DNA of 47,250 bases from the NCBI GenBank assembly GCA_024691105.1, contig JAILNY010000003.1, positions 1 to 47,250 of the forward strand, written 5' to 3'. The position numbers and the translations under genes were made by a program. Within the stretch, counting starts at the first letter, position 1, and every line of letters starts with the position of its first letter. The notes beneath the pieces were generated by a model. It worked only from the letters and a program-made list of their open reading frames with translations, did no database searches and was not told where the DNA came from. The stretch comes from Treponema sp. (lineage in GTDB: Bacteria > Spirochaetota > Spirochaetia > Treponematales > Treponemataceae). Positions 38,549-46,698 of the stretch are shown piece after piece.

Positions 38549-40169
38549 GTCAATTTTAATTTTGGGCGCAGGTCTTATGCAAAAGCCTGCAATAGAAAGC
38601 GCAAAGTCTCTTGGTTTAAAAGTATTTGTTATTGATGCAAATCCAAATGCGGTTTGTGTTCCTTTAGCGGATGAATTTAAGCAGATTGATTTAAAGGCTC
38701 GCGAAAAGATTGCCGAATACGCTGTTGAATTAAAACAGAAAGAAAATCTTGTAAGTATTTTTACCGCAGGAACAGATTTTTCTGCGTCGGTTTCTTATGC
38801 ATCAGAAAAGACAGGACTTTTGTCTCATTCTTTTGAAGCCGCTCTTAACGCCAGCGACAAGTCAAGAATGCGCTCCTGTTTTAAAAAGGAAAATGTTCCC
38901 TCACCGGATTTTGTTACAATAAATAAATCTCAGATTTGCGAAAGCCTTACTCACGATTTTGTCACTTCTTTGCAATATCCGCTTGTAGTAAAGCCGGTTG
39001 ACAATATGGGCGCCCGCGGCTGCCGCATGATCCGTAACAAAAGCGAATTATTATTCAGTATCGAAGATGCTGTGCGTAATTCCAGAAGCGGTAACTGTAT
39101 TCTTGAAGACTACATGGAAGGTCCTGAATTTTCAATTGATGCTCTTATCTATGACGGGACAATGACAATTACAGGTTTTGCAGACCGCCATATTTATTTT
39201 CCACCGTATTTTATAGAAACCGGCCACACAATGCCGACTGCAATAAGCGGTTCTCAGTATAATGAACTTATCCAGACCTTTGCCCGTGGTGCGTATGCCC
39301 TTGGACTTACGCGAGGCGCTGCAAAGGCTGACATCAAATATACAAAAGATGGTCCAATGGTTGGCGAAATTGCCGCACGACTTTCAGGTGGTTATATGTC
39401 TGGCTGGACTTTCCCGTATTCTTCTGACCTTAATCTTACAAAGGCTGCAATTCAGATTGCGTGCGGCGATGCTCCATCAGAGCTTGAGTCAATGCGTAAG
39501 AGTCTTGAGATTGACGCTCCTTACAAAATGTATAACGTGCCTTCTGTAAAGTGCAGCGCCGAGCGTGCCTGGATTTCGATTCCGGGGGTTGTTAAAAAGA
39601 TTTACGGACTTGACTCTTGTGGCGTTGCAGCAGGCGACTCATGTATTGAAGGAAGTGAGGTTAGGGATATTCTTCCCCGCGTAAAAGAAGGCGATAAGGT
39701 TGTGTTCCCACGCAACAATGTAGAAAAATGCGGCAACGTAATCGCAGTTGCCAAGACACGTGATGCTGCCGTTTTAACTGCAGAAAATTTTATCAAAAAT
39801 ATTACATTAGAGCTTGAAAGCGGCAACAAAGAAACTCAGTATTTTCTTGATGGAAAAAAACTCAAACACGAAGACGGATTTGCGCCTTTAGCTTTTGAAC
39901 TTCCTTTGCAGGTTGTTTCAGCTCTAAAAAAAGAGCTCGATGAAAAAAAGAAAAAAATTCCGGCAGGTGAAAGTGTTCTTAATTATATTCCTTCTTCATT
40001 AAACAAAGATGAAGTTTTAAATATTAAAGACTGGAATCATCTTTCGCTTAAAGAAACTCTAAAAAAATTTGACTTACTTAAACCTGAACATAAAGCAATT
40101 GATTATAAAAAATTCTGGACATATTTAATTCGTGGTGGAATACAAGGTGCACTTTATGCAGAAAATTAA
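38538..40169 (+). CDS. ATP-grasp ligase-like protein
   Basis: A 543-residue protein. N-terminal pre-ATP-grasp Rossmann domain (SILILGAGLMQKPAIESAKSLG, VIDANPNAV), ATP-grasp core (YPLVVKPVDNMGARGC, ILEDYMEGPEFSIDAL, MVGEIAARLSGGYMSG) and an unfamiliar C-terminal extension of about 150 residues. ATP-grasp enzymes form acyl-phosphate intermediates and ligate an amine or thiol, for example adding an amino acid to a sugar acid. Start overlaps the fusion gene by 11 bases; end overlaps the amidase gene by 14. Its place in the glycan operon suggests it modifies the same product. Confidence 0.78.
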   Translation: MSSKSILILGAGLMQKPAIESAKSLGLKVFVIDANPNAVCVPLADEFKQIDLKAREKIAEYAVELKQKENLVSIFTAGTDFSASVSYASEKTGLLSHSFEAALNASDKSRMRSCFKKENVPSPDFVTINKSQICESLTHDFVTSLQYPLVVKPVDNMGARGCRMIRNKSELLFSIEDAVRNSRSGNCILEDYMEGPEFSIDALIYDGTMTITGFADRHIYFPPYFIETGHTMPTAISGSQYNELIQTFARGAYALGLTRGAAKADIKYTKDGPMVGEIAARLSGGYMSGWTFPYSSDLNLTKAAIQIACGDAPSELESMRKSLEIDAPYKMYNVPSVKCSAERAWISIPGVVKKIYGLDSCGVAAGDSCIEGSEVRDILPRVKEGDKVVFPRNNVEKCGNVIAVAKTRDAAVLTAENFIKNITLELESGNKETQYFLDGKKLKHEDGFAPLAFELPLQVVSALKKELDEKKKKIPAGESVLNYIPSSLNKDEVLNIKDWNHLSLKETLKKFDLLKPEHKAIDYKKFWTYLIRGGIQGALYAEN

Positions 40170-41202
40170 AAATATCATTTTATTCAGTTCAATATTTCTC
40201 TTTTTTAATACCTTCATTTTTGCTTCTGCAACTCCGGATAAAAATCTGATTGATGCGGCCTGCAAAAATGGAATAACCGTATACTGGGATTCTCTTTCAA
40301 ATACCGGAATCCTGGAGAAGAACGGACAGCAGATTACCTTTAAGCCTGAGCAGAATTTTGTCTTAATGAACAGCACGACTGTTTCGTATATTGATGCTCC
40401 AAAAAATGAAAACGGTACATTAAAAGTAACTGACGGTTTTTTGCGTGACATCGAAGATTTTTTTGCAAAGGAACAGGAAAATTCCTCTGGTCTTAAAATT
40501 GGTGTAATCATCATTGATCCGGGCCACGGTGGAAAAGACCCGGGCGCAAGTATGACTCATAAAATCAACGGAAAAAATATTACTGTAAGAGAAAAAGACG
40601 TAAATCTTACTGTCGGTAATATGCTTGCTTCAATGCTTACTAAGGCTTATCCTGACAAGCGCATTATCATGACTCGTTCGACCGATGTCTTTTTGACTTT
40701 GCAGGAACGAACCGAAATTGCTAATTCCGTTAAGCTTAAAGAGAACGAAGCCGTTCTTTATATTTCTGTTCACGTAAATGCTTCTCTTGATAAAAAAGCA
40801 AAGGGCTACGAAGTCTGGTATCTTACACCAGGTTACAGAAGAACGGTTGTCGACAAAAATGTAAACGATAATCCTCAGGTTCGAAATATCTTAAATTCGA
40901 TGATGGAAGAAGAATATACAACAGAAAGTATTCTTATTGCAAAGTTTATTATGGACGGACTTAATTCGCAGATTGGTTCAAAATCTCAGTCGCGCGGAAT
41001 AAAGGCAGAAGAGTGGTTTGTCGTTAAAAATTCCAAAATGCCTAGCGTTCTGATTGAGCTTGGATTTTTGACAAATGCAGAAGAAGCTGCAAATCTTAAT
41101 GATCGTGCATACTTGCAAAAGTCTGCCTTAGGAATATATAATGGAATATCTGCGTTTGTAACGCATTTTGAGCGTTCGCGCGGATTTACAGGAACAAAAT
41201 AA
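40156..41202 (+). CDS. N-acetylmuramoyl-L-alanine amidase (Amidase_3)
   Basis: A 348-residue exported protein: signal peptide (MQKIKNIILFSSIFLFFNTFIFA), an N-terminal unassigned region (25-110), then the zinc amidase domain with IDPGHGGKDPGA (Zn His), the Glu in VREKDVNLT, YISVHVNAS (Zn His) and the catalytic Glu in VLIELGFLTN. It cleaves the amide between MurNAc and the stem peptide. Start ATG 40156 has SD AAGGTG. It lies two genes before flaA; passage of the periplasmic flagellum through the wall is a possible role, though division is equally likely. Confidence 0.9.
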   Translation: MQKIKNIILFSSIFLFFNTFIFASATPDKNLIDAACKNGITVYWDSLSNTGILEKNGQQITFKPEQNFVLMNSTTVSYIDAPKNENGTLKVTDGFLRDIEDFFAKEQENSSGLKIGVIIIDPGHGGKDPGASMTHKINGKNITVREKDVNLTVGNMLASMLTKAYPDKRIIMTRSTDVFLTLQERTEIANSVKLKENEAVLYISVHVNASLDKKAKGYEVWYLTPGYRRTVVDKNVNDNPQVRNILNSMMEEEYTTESILIAKFIMDGLNSQIGSKSQSRGIKAEEWFVVKNSKMPSVLIELGFLTNAEEAANLNDRAYLQKSALGIYNGISAFVTHFERSRGFTGTK

Positions 41203-41699
41203 TGAGTGTATTAAAATTAAAAAATATTCAGTATGAAAAAAAAGAAGTAAAGATTTGTCTTTTTGCTTTGTGTGTTATTCTCCTTATATCTGCTGCTGCT
41301 TGGCTTTTGTCTAAGCCTGGCAAGAGATATAATTTCTGTTTTGAATCTGCTGATACAGGAATGGTTGCAGTAGAGTACAGATATCTTCCACACAAGGGCT
41401 ATCCTGAAAACGTTCTCCAGTATGCGGATGAACTTGTTATCGGCCCTAAGACAGAACGCTATCGTCTGCTTTTTTCTTCGGGAACGTATTTTGTATCAAG
41501 GTTTGTAAGAAACGATGTTTTGTACGTAAACCTTTCTGCAGACGTTCTTGATATGTCAGGAAGCTGTTCAGACATTAAAACTGGTATTGATTTATTCAAA
41601 AAGAATATTCTTAATACATTCGGAAAAATTAAGGCTGTTGAGATGTACATTGATAATAAGAGCATCTATACGGTGACGGATGAAGACGTTAAAAATTAA
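41202..41699 (+). CDS. Membrane-anchored GerMN-domain protein
   Basis: A 165-residue protein with an N-terminal membrane helix (about 19-37) and a GerMN-like domain (about 50-160; VLYVNLSADVL, KKNILNTFGKIKAVEMYIDNKS). GerMN domains occur in spore germination and envelope proteins. Its start overlaps the amidase stop (TAATG), so it is translationally coupled and may regulate or localise the amidase. Assignment is by overall pattern and is moderate. Confidence 0.65.
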   Translation: MSVLKLKNIQYEKKEVKICLFALCVILLISAAAWLLSKPGKRYNFCFESADTGMVAVEYRYLPHKGYPENVLQYADELVIGPKTERYRLLFSSGTYFVSRFVRNDVLYVNLSADVLDMSGSCSDIKTGIDLFKKNILNTFGKIKAVEMYIDNKSIYTVTDEDVKN

Positions 41700-41708
41700 A
41701 AAAAAACG

Positions 41709-41737
41709 TTGACAAAACTCACTTGTTATAAGATACT
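41709..41737 (+). promoter_or_regulatory. flaA promoter
   Basis: TTGACA (41709-41714), 17-base spacer, GATACT (41732-41737). A perfect inverted repeat CTTGTTAT/ATAACAAG (41722-41729 and 41747-41754) brackets the -10 box. Leader of about 48 bases with SD AAAGGAG. Confidence 0.65.
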
Positions 41738-41791
41738 ATTATTAAAATAACAAGGCTACATCTAATAGTTATATTAAAAAGGAGTTTCTAA

Positions 41792-42871
41792 ATGAAGAGA
41801 ACTTTGACTTTATTGGCATCAGTATTGTTGCTCGCTGGTTCTTTATCTTTTGCTGACGAAGCTATGTTGATTGACTTTACACAGCTCGAAGCAGATTGTG
41901 TTAAAGACGAAGACACAGGTAAGAATACACAGAACAAACATACTGTAATGGATTTCTCTGTTGCTGCAGGTGCTACATTCACTGAAGAACAGAAAGGACT
42001 TATGAAGACATCTTTGGCATTGCCTGAGTGGGAAATTGACCTTAACTCTTCTGCACGCAATGTTGGAAGTCTTGCAGAGTCAAAAGTAGTTGCTGCTCCG
42101 GTAAAAGACAGCGCAAAAGTACCATTTGCTGGTAAGAACGTAATGGGTGTACGTGTAATATTCCCATCTATCGCTGCTAACGCAAATGCAAAAATTGTAC
42201 CTCCTTTTGATATTCCTGCATATGAACCATTGGCTGACGCTGATGATGATGGTAAGCGTGCAGAACCAACTGACGAACAGAAAGCAAGTGGAAAAACACT
42301 TTTCGAAGACGGATATGGTGTTGTAAAAAATGTTGGAACAGTTAAATCAATTGCTGTAACAACAATGGGTATGAACTATCCACATGGATTGTATGTATTA
42401 CTCAAGGACAACGACAATGTTGAACGCCGCTATTTCATGGGTTACCTTGCATTTGACGGTTGGAAGACATTGATCTGGAACAACCCACAGTACATTTCTG
42501 AAATCCGCCAGCGCGAAATTCGTGTATATCCAATCTATCCACGTGGACTTCCATTTGTTAAGTTCTCTGGATTCCAGATTACACGTGATGCAGCTCACAT
42601 TGGTGACAACTACATCGGATACTTCAAAGATGTAAAGATCATTTACGACAAAGCACTTCTTACATCTGACCGTGACATCGCTGATGAAGACCTCTGGGGA
42701 ATCATCACAAAGAAAGAAAATGCACGTCAGTATGCTGAAATGCAGCGCTTTGGTAATACACAGGTTAACCGCTACCTCGAAAAGAAAAAGATGGCTACTG
42801 AAACAGAATTCTCTGACAGCTTAGGCGACGGAGCTTCTGCTCAGAAGAACGGCGGACAGGCAACTAACTAA
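41792..42871 (+). CDS. flaA: Flagellar filament outer layer (sheath) protein FlaA
   Basis: A 359-residue exported protein with signal peptide (MKRTLTLLASVLLLAGSLSFA) and FlaA features: MGVRVIFPSIAANANAKIVPPF, GYGVVKNVGTVKSI, NYPHGLYVLLKDN, VKFSGFQITRDA, GYFKDVKIIYDKA. FlaA forms the outer sheath of spirochaete periplasmic flagella around the FlaB core. Codon use differs from neighbours (more C-ending codons such as ATC, CTC, TAC; ACA for Thr), as expected for a highly expressed gene. It has its own promoter, strong SD and terminator, so expression is separate from the amidase pair upstream. Confidence 0.93.
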   Translation: MKRTLTLLASVLLLAGSLSFADEAMLIDFTQLEADCVKDEDTGKNTQNKHTVMDFSVAAGATFTEEQKGLMKTSLALPEWEIDLNSSARNVGSLAESKVVAAPVKDSAKVPFAGKNVMGVRVIFPSIAANANAKIVPPFDIPAYEPLADADDDGKRAEPTDEQKASGKTLFEDGYGVVKNVGTVKSIAVTTMGMNYPHGLYVLLKDNDNVERRYFMGYLAFDGWKTLIWNNPQYISEIRQREIRVYPIYPRGLPFVKFSGFQITRDAAHIGDNYIGYFKDVKIIYDKALLTSDRDIADEDLWGIITKKENARQYAEMQRFGNTQVNRYLEKKKMATETEFSDSLGDGASAQKNGGQATN

Positions 42872-42887
42872 TAGTTAGAATGACTGA

Positions 42888-42921
42888 AAAAAAGACGCTT
42901 CTATGAAGCGTCTTTTTTTTT
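42888..42921 (+). terminator. flaA intrinsic terminator
   Basis: Perfect GACGCTTC-TAT-GAAGCGTC stem followed by T9. Confidence 0.93.
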
Positions 42922-42943
42922 CAAAGTGGTTTTGGAGTTTAAA

Positions 42944-44221
42944 GTGTCTTCGGTTATTAAGGTTCCTGGAAAAGAACAGATTAAAGAAAATTATGAAAAA
43001 TATCGGACTCTTTTTTCTGTAATTTTAAAAAATATTCTTGCAAAAATTACAGAGGATATTTCATTAAATCCAAAGCCGGTTTATAAATCCCGCATTAAAT
43101 CGTTTGACAGTTATTATTCAAAATTACTACGATTAAAACCAAAAGAAGCATCAGAAAAAGATTCTCTTGTCTCTCTTACAGATATGATGGGAATCCGTGT
43201 TGTATGTGCCTTTTTGGAAGATATTTCAACTGTAGAAAATCAAATTAAAAAAAAGTATCTGGTTAAAGAAATTGAGCATAAAGGCTCGCTTCAGAGTGTA
43301 AGGGAATTTGGATATGAGTCAACTCATATTTTGATTTCAATTCCTCAGGAATGTCTTAATGTTGACGAGATCAAAGATGAAGAAATAAAAAATCTTCCTC
43401 TCCCGGAAAATCTTGTCTGCGAAATTCAGGTAAGAACAATTTTACAGGATGCCTGGGCCGAAGTAGAACATGAATTAATTTATAAAACAGAATTCACTCC
43501 GTTTGATGCGCCTTTGAGACGAAAAATGGCTTCGGTAAATGCAAGCCTTAATCTTGCGGATATTATCTTTCAGGAAATCCGCGATTACCAGACAAAGCTT
43601 CAGCGCGAGGTAGAAGAGCGTCGTACATCGTTCTACGAACAGGCTGACTTTGTAACTGATTCAGAAAATAAAGATCTTCAGCTTAAAAAGAGCGAAGAGA
43701 CCAAAGATATAAATCGAGTTTCTCCTTATGTTCATGGAACAATCGATGATATGATTCTTGCGGCAATTCATGCGCACAATAATGGAAATATTCCTGAAGC
43801 GATAAAAATTTATACGGAGATTCTTGATAACGAAAATGCAAATGACAGCAATGTGCTTTCTGTAATTCACAAACATCGTGGAATGGCATATTTTGCAGAG
43901 AACGAATATAAAGAAGCACTTGCAGATTTTAAGAAGAGCAGTGAATATGATCCAAAGAGCTTCCGCTCGATTTATTATGAAGGAATCGTTTACAGCGTAA
44001 TGGGCGATACGGATGCGGCAATTGAATGTTTTAACCGTTCTCTAGAAATAAACGAGTTCCAGTCTCATGCGTTGTTCCGCCGAGCTCTTGCTTATTACAA
44101 TAAGCAGGAATATCAGAATGCATTGACAGATTTAAACGCGGCAGAAAGCCTTGGTTTAAAGTCTGGAGAATGCGCTGCGCTTCATAAAAAGCTTGTCGAA
44201 AAGTTTGAAATGGGAATGTAG
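42944..44221 (+). CDS. RelA/SpoT synthetase-domain protein with TPR tail
   Basis: A 425-residue protein. Residues about 40-215 form a (p)ppGpp synthetase domain: YKSRIKSFDSYYSKLL, LTDMMGIRVV, REFGYESTHILIS and CEIQVRTILQDAWAEVEHEL retain the substrate Arg/Lys, metal Asp, Tyr/His and catalytic Glu positions. There is no hydrolase (HD), TGS or ACT domain. Residues about 265-415 are four TPR repeats, suggesting regulation through a protein partner. The start is GTG 42944, supported by GGAG six bases upstream; an upstream GTG at 42926 lacks an SD. Candidate stand-alone alarmone synthetase; activity on GTP/GDP is inferred only. Confidence 0.82.
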   Translation: MSSVIKVPGKEQIKENYEKYRTLFSVILKNILAKITEDISLNPKPVYKSRIKSFDSYYSKLLRLKPKEASEKDSLVSLTDMMGIRVVCAFLEDISTVENQIKKKYLVKEIEHKGSLQSVREFGYESTHILISIPQECLNVDEIKDEEIKNLPLPENLVCEIQVRTILQDAWAEVEHELIYKTEFTPFDAPLRRKMASVNASLNLADIIFQEIRDYQTKLQREVEERRTSFYEQADFVTDSENKDLQLKKSEETKDINRVSPYVHGTIDDMILAAIHAHNNGNIPEAIKIYTEILDNENANDSNVLSVIHKHRGMAYFAENEYKEALADFKKSSEYDPKSFRSIYYEGIVYSVMGDTDAAIECFNRSLEINEFQSHALFRRALAYYNKQEYQNALTDLNAAESLGLKSGECAALHKKLVEKFEMGM

Positions 44222-44224
44222 GTG

Positions 44225-44243
44225 CTGTTTTTTGTAAAAACAG
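44225..44243. other. AT-rich hairpin after the RelA/SpoT gene
   Basis: CTGTTTTT-TGT-AAAAACAG, an eight-base-pair stem just past the stop codon; followed by A-rich rather than T-rich sequence, so not a standard terminator. Confidence 0.35.
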
Positions 44244-44279
44244 AAAAAAATAATTTTTGATAAAATAATGAATTTTGAC

Positions 44280-44308
44280 TTGACACAAAAGTTCATATTT
44301 GTTATATT
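44280..44308 (+). promoter_or_regulatory. tRNA-Glu promoter
   Basis: TTGACA (44280-44285), 17-base spacer, TATATT (44303-44308), about 30 bases before the mature tRNA. Confidence 0.75.
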
Positions 44309-44337
44309 ACCAAAGTCAGCGACAAACTGACGTGTAT

Positions 44338-44409
44338 GTCTCCTTCGTCTAGTGGTTAGGACATCGGGTTTTCATCCCGACAACAGCAGTTCAATTCTGC
44401 TAGGAGATG
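44338..44409 (+). tRNA. tRNA-Glu (anticodon TTC)
   Basis: A 72-base cloverleaf: acceptor GTCTCCT/AGGAGAT (one G-U), D-arm with AGTGGTTAGGA, anticodon arm TCGGG-TTTTCAT-CCCGA giving anticodon TTC, T-arm AGCAG-TTCAATT-CTGCT. CCA is not encoded. Confidence 0.95.
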
Positions 44410-44410
44410 T

Positions 44411-44442
44411 AAAAAGCCTGCTAAAAAGCAGGCTTTTTTTTT
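44411..44442 (+). terminator. Intrinsic terminator after tRNA-Glu
   Basis: AGCCTGC-TAAAAA-GCAGGCT followed by T9. A further small hairpin, GGACTTGGAGTCC (44444-44456), follows in the leader of the helicase gene. Confidence 0.92.
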
Positions 44443-44481
44443 AGGACTTGGAGTCCGTCTTATTGCAGGAGGGGAAACTGT

Positions 44482-46614
44482 ATGTCAGACGAAGATTCAT
44501 CTGAATATAAAGTCACACATCTTTTAAGTCCTCATGATACGTCTCTGTATCTTTCTAAAGAAGGCCCTCTTGCAAAAATTTCAAAGGATTTTGAAGAACG
44601 CAAAAGTCAGATTGAACTTTTGACCGAAATTACAGAAGCCTTTAATGCAAATTATATTACTGCTTACGAAGCCGGAACAGGTGTCGGAAAATCCTTTGCT
44701 TATTTAATTCCTTCGATGTTGTGGTCTCTTGCAAATCAGGAAAAGGTTGTAATTTCTACCGGAACAATTAACCTTCAGCAGCAGTTGTCTCAAAAAGATA
44801 TTCCTGCGGCTGAAAAAATAATCGGCAAAAAAGTAAAAGCAATTTTACTTAAGGGACGCCAGAATTTTATCTGCCGACGCCGAATGAATGATTTGTCTTC
44901 TGAACGCGATTTATTTGATACTGAGCTTCAGACGCTGGACAGAATTGCTGAATGGGTAAAAACTACATCGACCGGCTCAAGAAGCGAAGTGACTTTTGAA
45001 GTATCGGATAATCTCTGGGCCAGAGTCAATTCTGAAAGTGATGCCTGTATGGGCTTAAGATGTCCGTTTAGAGAAAAGTGCTTTGTGATGAAAGTTCGTG
45101 ACGAAGCCGAAAGCGCCGATATTCTTGTTGTCAATCATCATCTTTTGTTTGCAGATATTGAAGCGCGGATGAACGGAGCGGGGTACGAAGATCAGGCGGT
45201 TTTGCCGGCATACAAAAGAATCGTATTTGACGAAGCGCATGGAATAGAAAGTGCGGCTACAAGTTTTTTCAGTACAAGCGTAAACCGCTTTGCAATTTTA
45301 AAAAAGCTTAATTTACTTTACCGTCAGAGAAAATCTACGATTGCAGGATATATTTTTACATTACAGGCAATGTCAAATTGCCCTGATGAAACAGAACATA
45401 TTTCTTCTGCAATATCTGAAATAAAAAATAATATAATGAATCTTGAAATTGCGTCTCTTGATTTGCTGCATGATGAATATTCTATGAAGATAGATTCAAG
45501 GACGCAGCAGAAGTTTCAGCCGGTAATTTCACTTCTTTTGACATTGGGAAACAGTCTGATGTCTTTTACTGGAATTATCCGTCAGATTATGGAAGGCATT
45601 GATGAAGATAACCATACAGAAGGTGCATACTGGGAGACAAAATCAATTCTTCGTCATCTTGAAGATATTGCCTGTGCCTGTAAAAATTTTTCTGTATGGG
45701 AAGAAAAAAACGAAACCGTTTTCTGGATTCAAAAACAGCGGCTTAATGTTCAGGGTGAATCAGAAAATCCGTATTACGTAACTTTCACTCAAACACCTCT
45801 TGATATTTCTAAGATGATGAATGCCGGTGTCTATGAACCAATGGCAAGCGTTGTTCATACTTCTGCGACGCTGCAGATAAATAATACCTTTGATTTTTTT
45901 CTGCGTCGTACCGGAATTTCTTATGCAGATAAAGACCGCGTAAAAACCGGTTTTTTTGCATCACCTTTTCCGTATAAGGAAAACGTTCTTCTTGCGGTTC
46001 CTGATGATATTCCATTTCCTCAAAGCCTTGATTATCAGAGTTATGTTAATAAATCGATTTTAAAGCTTGTAAAGGCTTCTGGCGGAAGAACTCTGGTTTT
46101 GTTTACTTCTTATGAATCCATGAAAGCGGCGTACTCTGCGACAAAGACTTACATAAGTGATATGGGAATTGAACTTTTTAAGCAGGGGGATGATGACAGA
46201 TTCCGGCTTTTGGATAGATTTAAGAATGATGATACGAGCGTACTTTTTGCAACGGATTCTTTCTGGCAGGGAGTTGATGTTCCTGGAAGCTCGTTAAGCC
46301 AGGTGATTATTGTTAAGCTTCCGTTTACGGTTCCTAATGATCCTGTTTTTTCTGCGCGGTGTGAATTAATTGAAAAGCGTGGCGGCAGTTCTTTTGCCGA
46401 GCTCAGTGTTCCAGAAGCGATAATAAAGTTCAGGCAGGGATTTGGTCGTCTTGTCAGGCGGTCAACGGATAAAGGCGCTGTTATTGTTCTTGATAAACGG
46501 CTTACAACAAAGCCTTACGGAAAAAAGTTTATAGACAGCCTTCCGGAGACAAAAAGAATGTATGCACACTTTGATGAAATTGTTGAGGCAATCAGAGAGC
46601 TTTTATCTGAATAA
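44482..46614 (+). CDS. DinG/XPD-family Fe-S DNA helicase
   Basis: A 710-residue superfamily 2 helicase. Motif I EAGTGVGKSFAYL, Fe-S cysteines in GRQNFIC then CMGLRCPFREKC, VVNHHLLFAD, DEAH box VFDEAHGIE, and motifs V-VI TDSFWQGVDVPG and RQGFGRLVRR. DinG-type enzymes unwind 5'-3' and resolve R-loops, D-loops and G-quadruplexes in repair. It has all four Fe-S Cys and no N-terminal exonuclease domain. SD GGAGGGG is strong. Monocistronic as far as can be seen; plsC begins 84 bases later with its own promoter. Confidence 0.9.
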   Translation: MSDEDSSEYKVTHLLSPHDTSLYLSKEGPLAKISKDFEERKSQIELLTEITEAFNANYITAYEAGTGVGKSFAYLIPSMLWSLANQEKVVISTGTINLQQQLSQKDIPAAEKIIGKKVKAILLKGRQNFICRRRMNDLSSERDLFDTELQTLDRIAEWVKTTSTGSRSEVTFEVSDNLWARVNSESDACMGLRCPFREKCFVMKVRDEAESADILVVNHHLLFADIEARMNGAGYEDQAVLPAYKRIVFDEAHGIESAATSFFSTSVNRFAILKKLNLLYRQRKSTIAGYIFTLQAMSNCPDETEHISSAISEIKNNIMNLEIASLDLLHDEYSMKIDSRTQQKFQPVISLLLTLGNSLMSFTGIIRQIMEGIDEDNHTEGAYWETKSILRHLEDIACACKNFSVWEEKNETVFWIQKQRLNVQGESENPYYVTFTQTPLDISKMMNAGVYEPMASVVHTSATLQINNTFDFFLRRTGISYADKDRVKTGFFASPFPYKENVLLAVPDDIPFPQSLDYQSYVNKSILKLVKASGGRTLVLFTSYESMKAAYSATKTYISDMGIELFKQGDDDRFRLLDRFKNDDTSVLFATDSFWQGVDVPGSSLSQVIIVKLPFTVPNDPVFSARCELIEKRGGSSFAELSVPEAIIKFRQGFGRLVRRSTDKGAVIVLDKRLTTKPYGKKFIDSLPETKRMYAHFDEIVEAIRELLSE

Positions 46615-46663
46615 TTTTGAGCTAGTTTTTTATGATTTTGACCGTGCAATTTACGTGCGCATG

Positions 46664-46692
46664 TTGATTTTTAATCGAATAGTGATTATTAT
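46664..46692 (+). promoter_or_regulatory. plsC promoter, leaderless layout
   Basis: TTGATT (46664-46669), 17-base spacer, TATTAT (46687-46692), then six bases to ATG 46699. No Shine-Dalgarno. Confidence 0.65.
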
Positions 46693-46698
46693 AAAATT

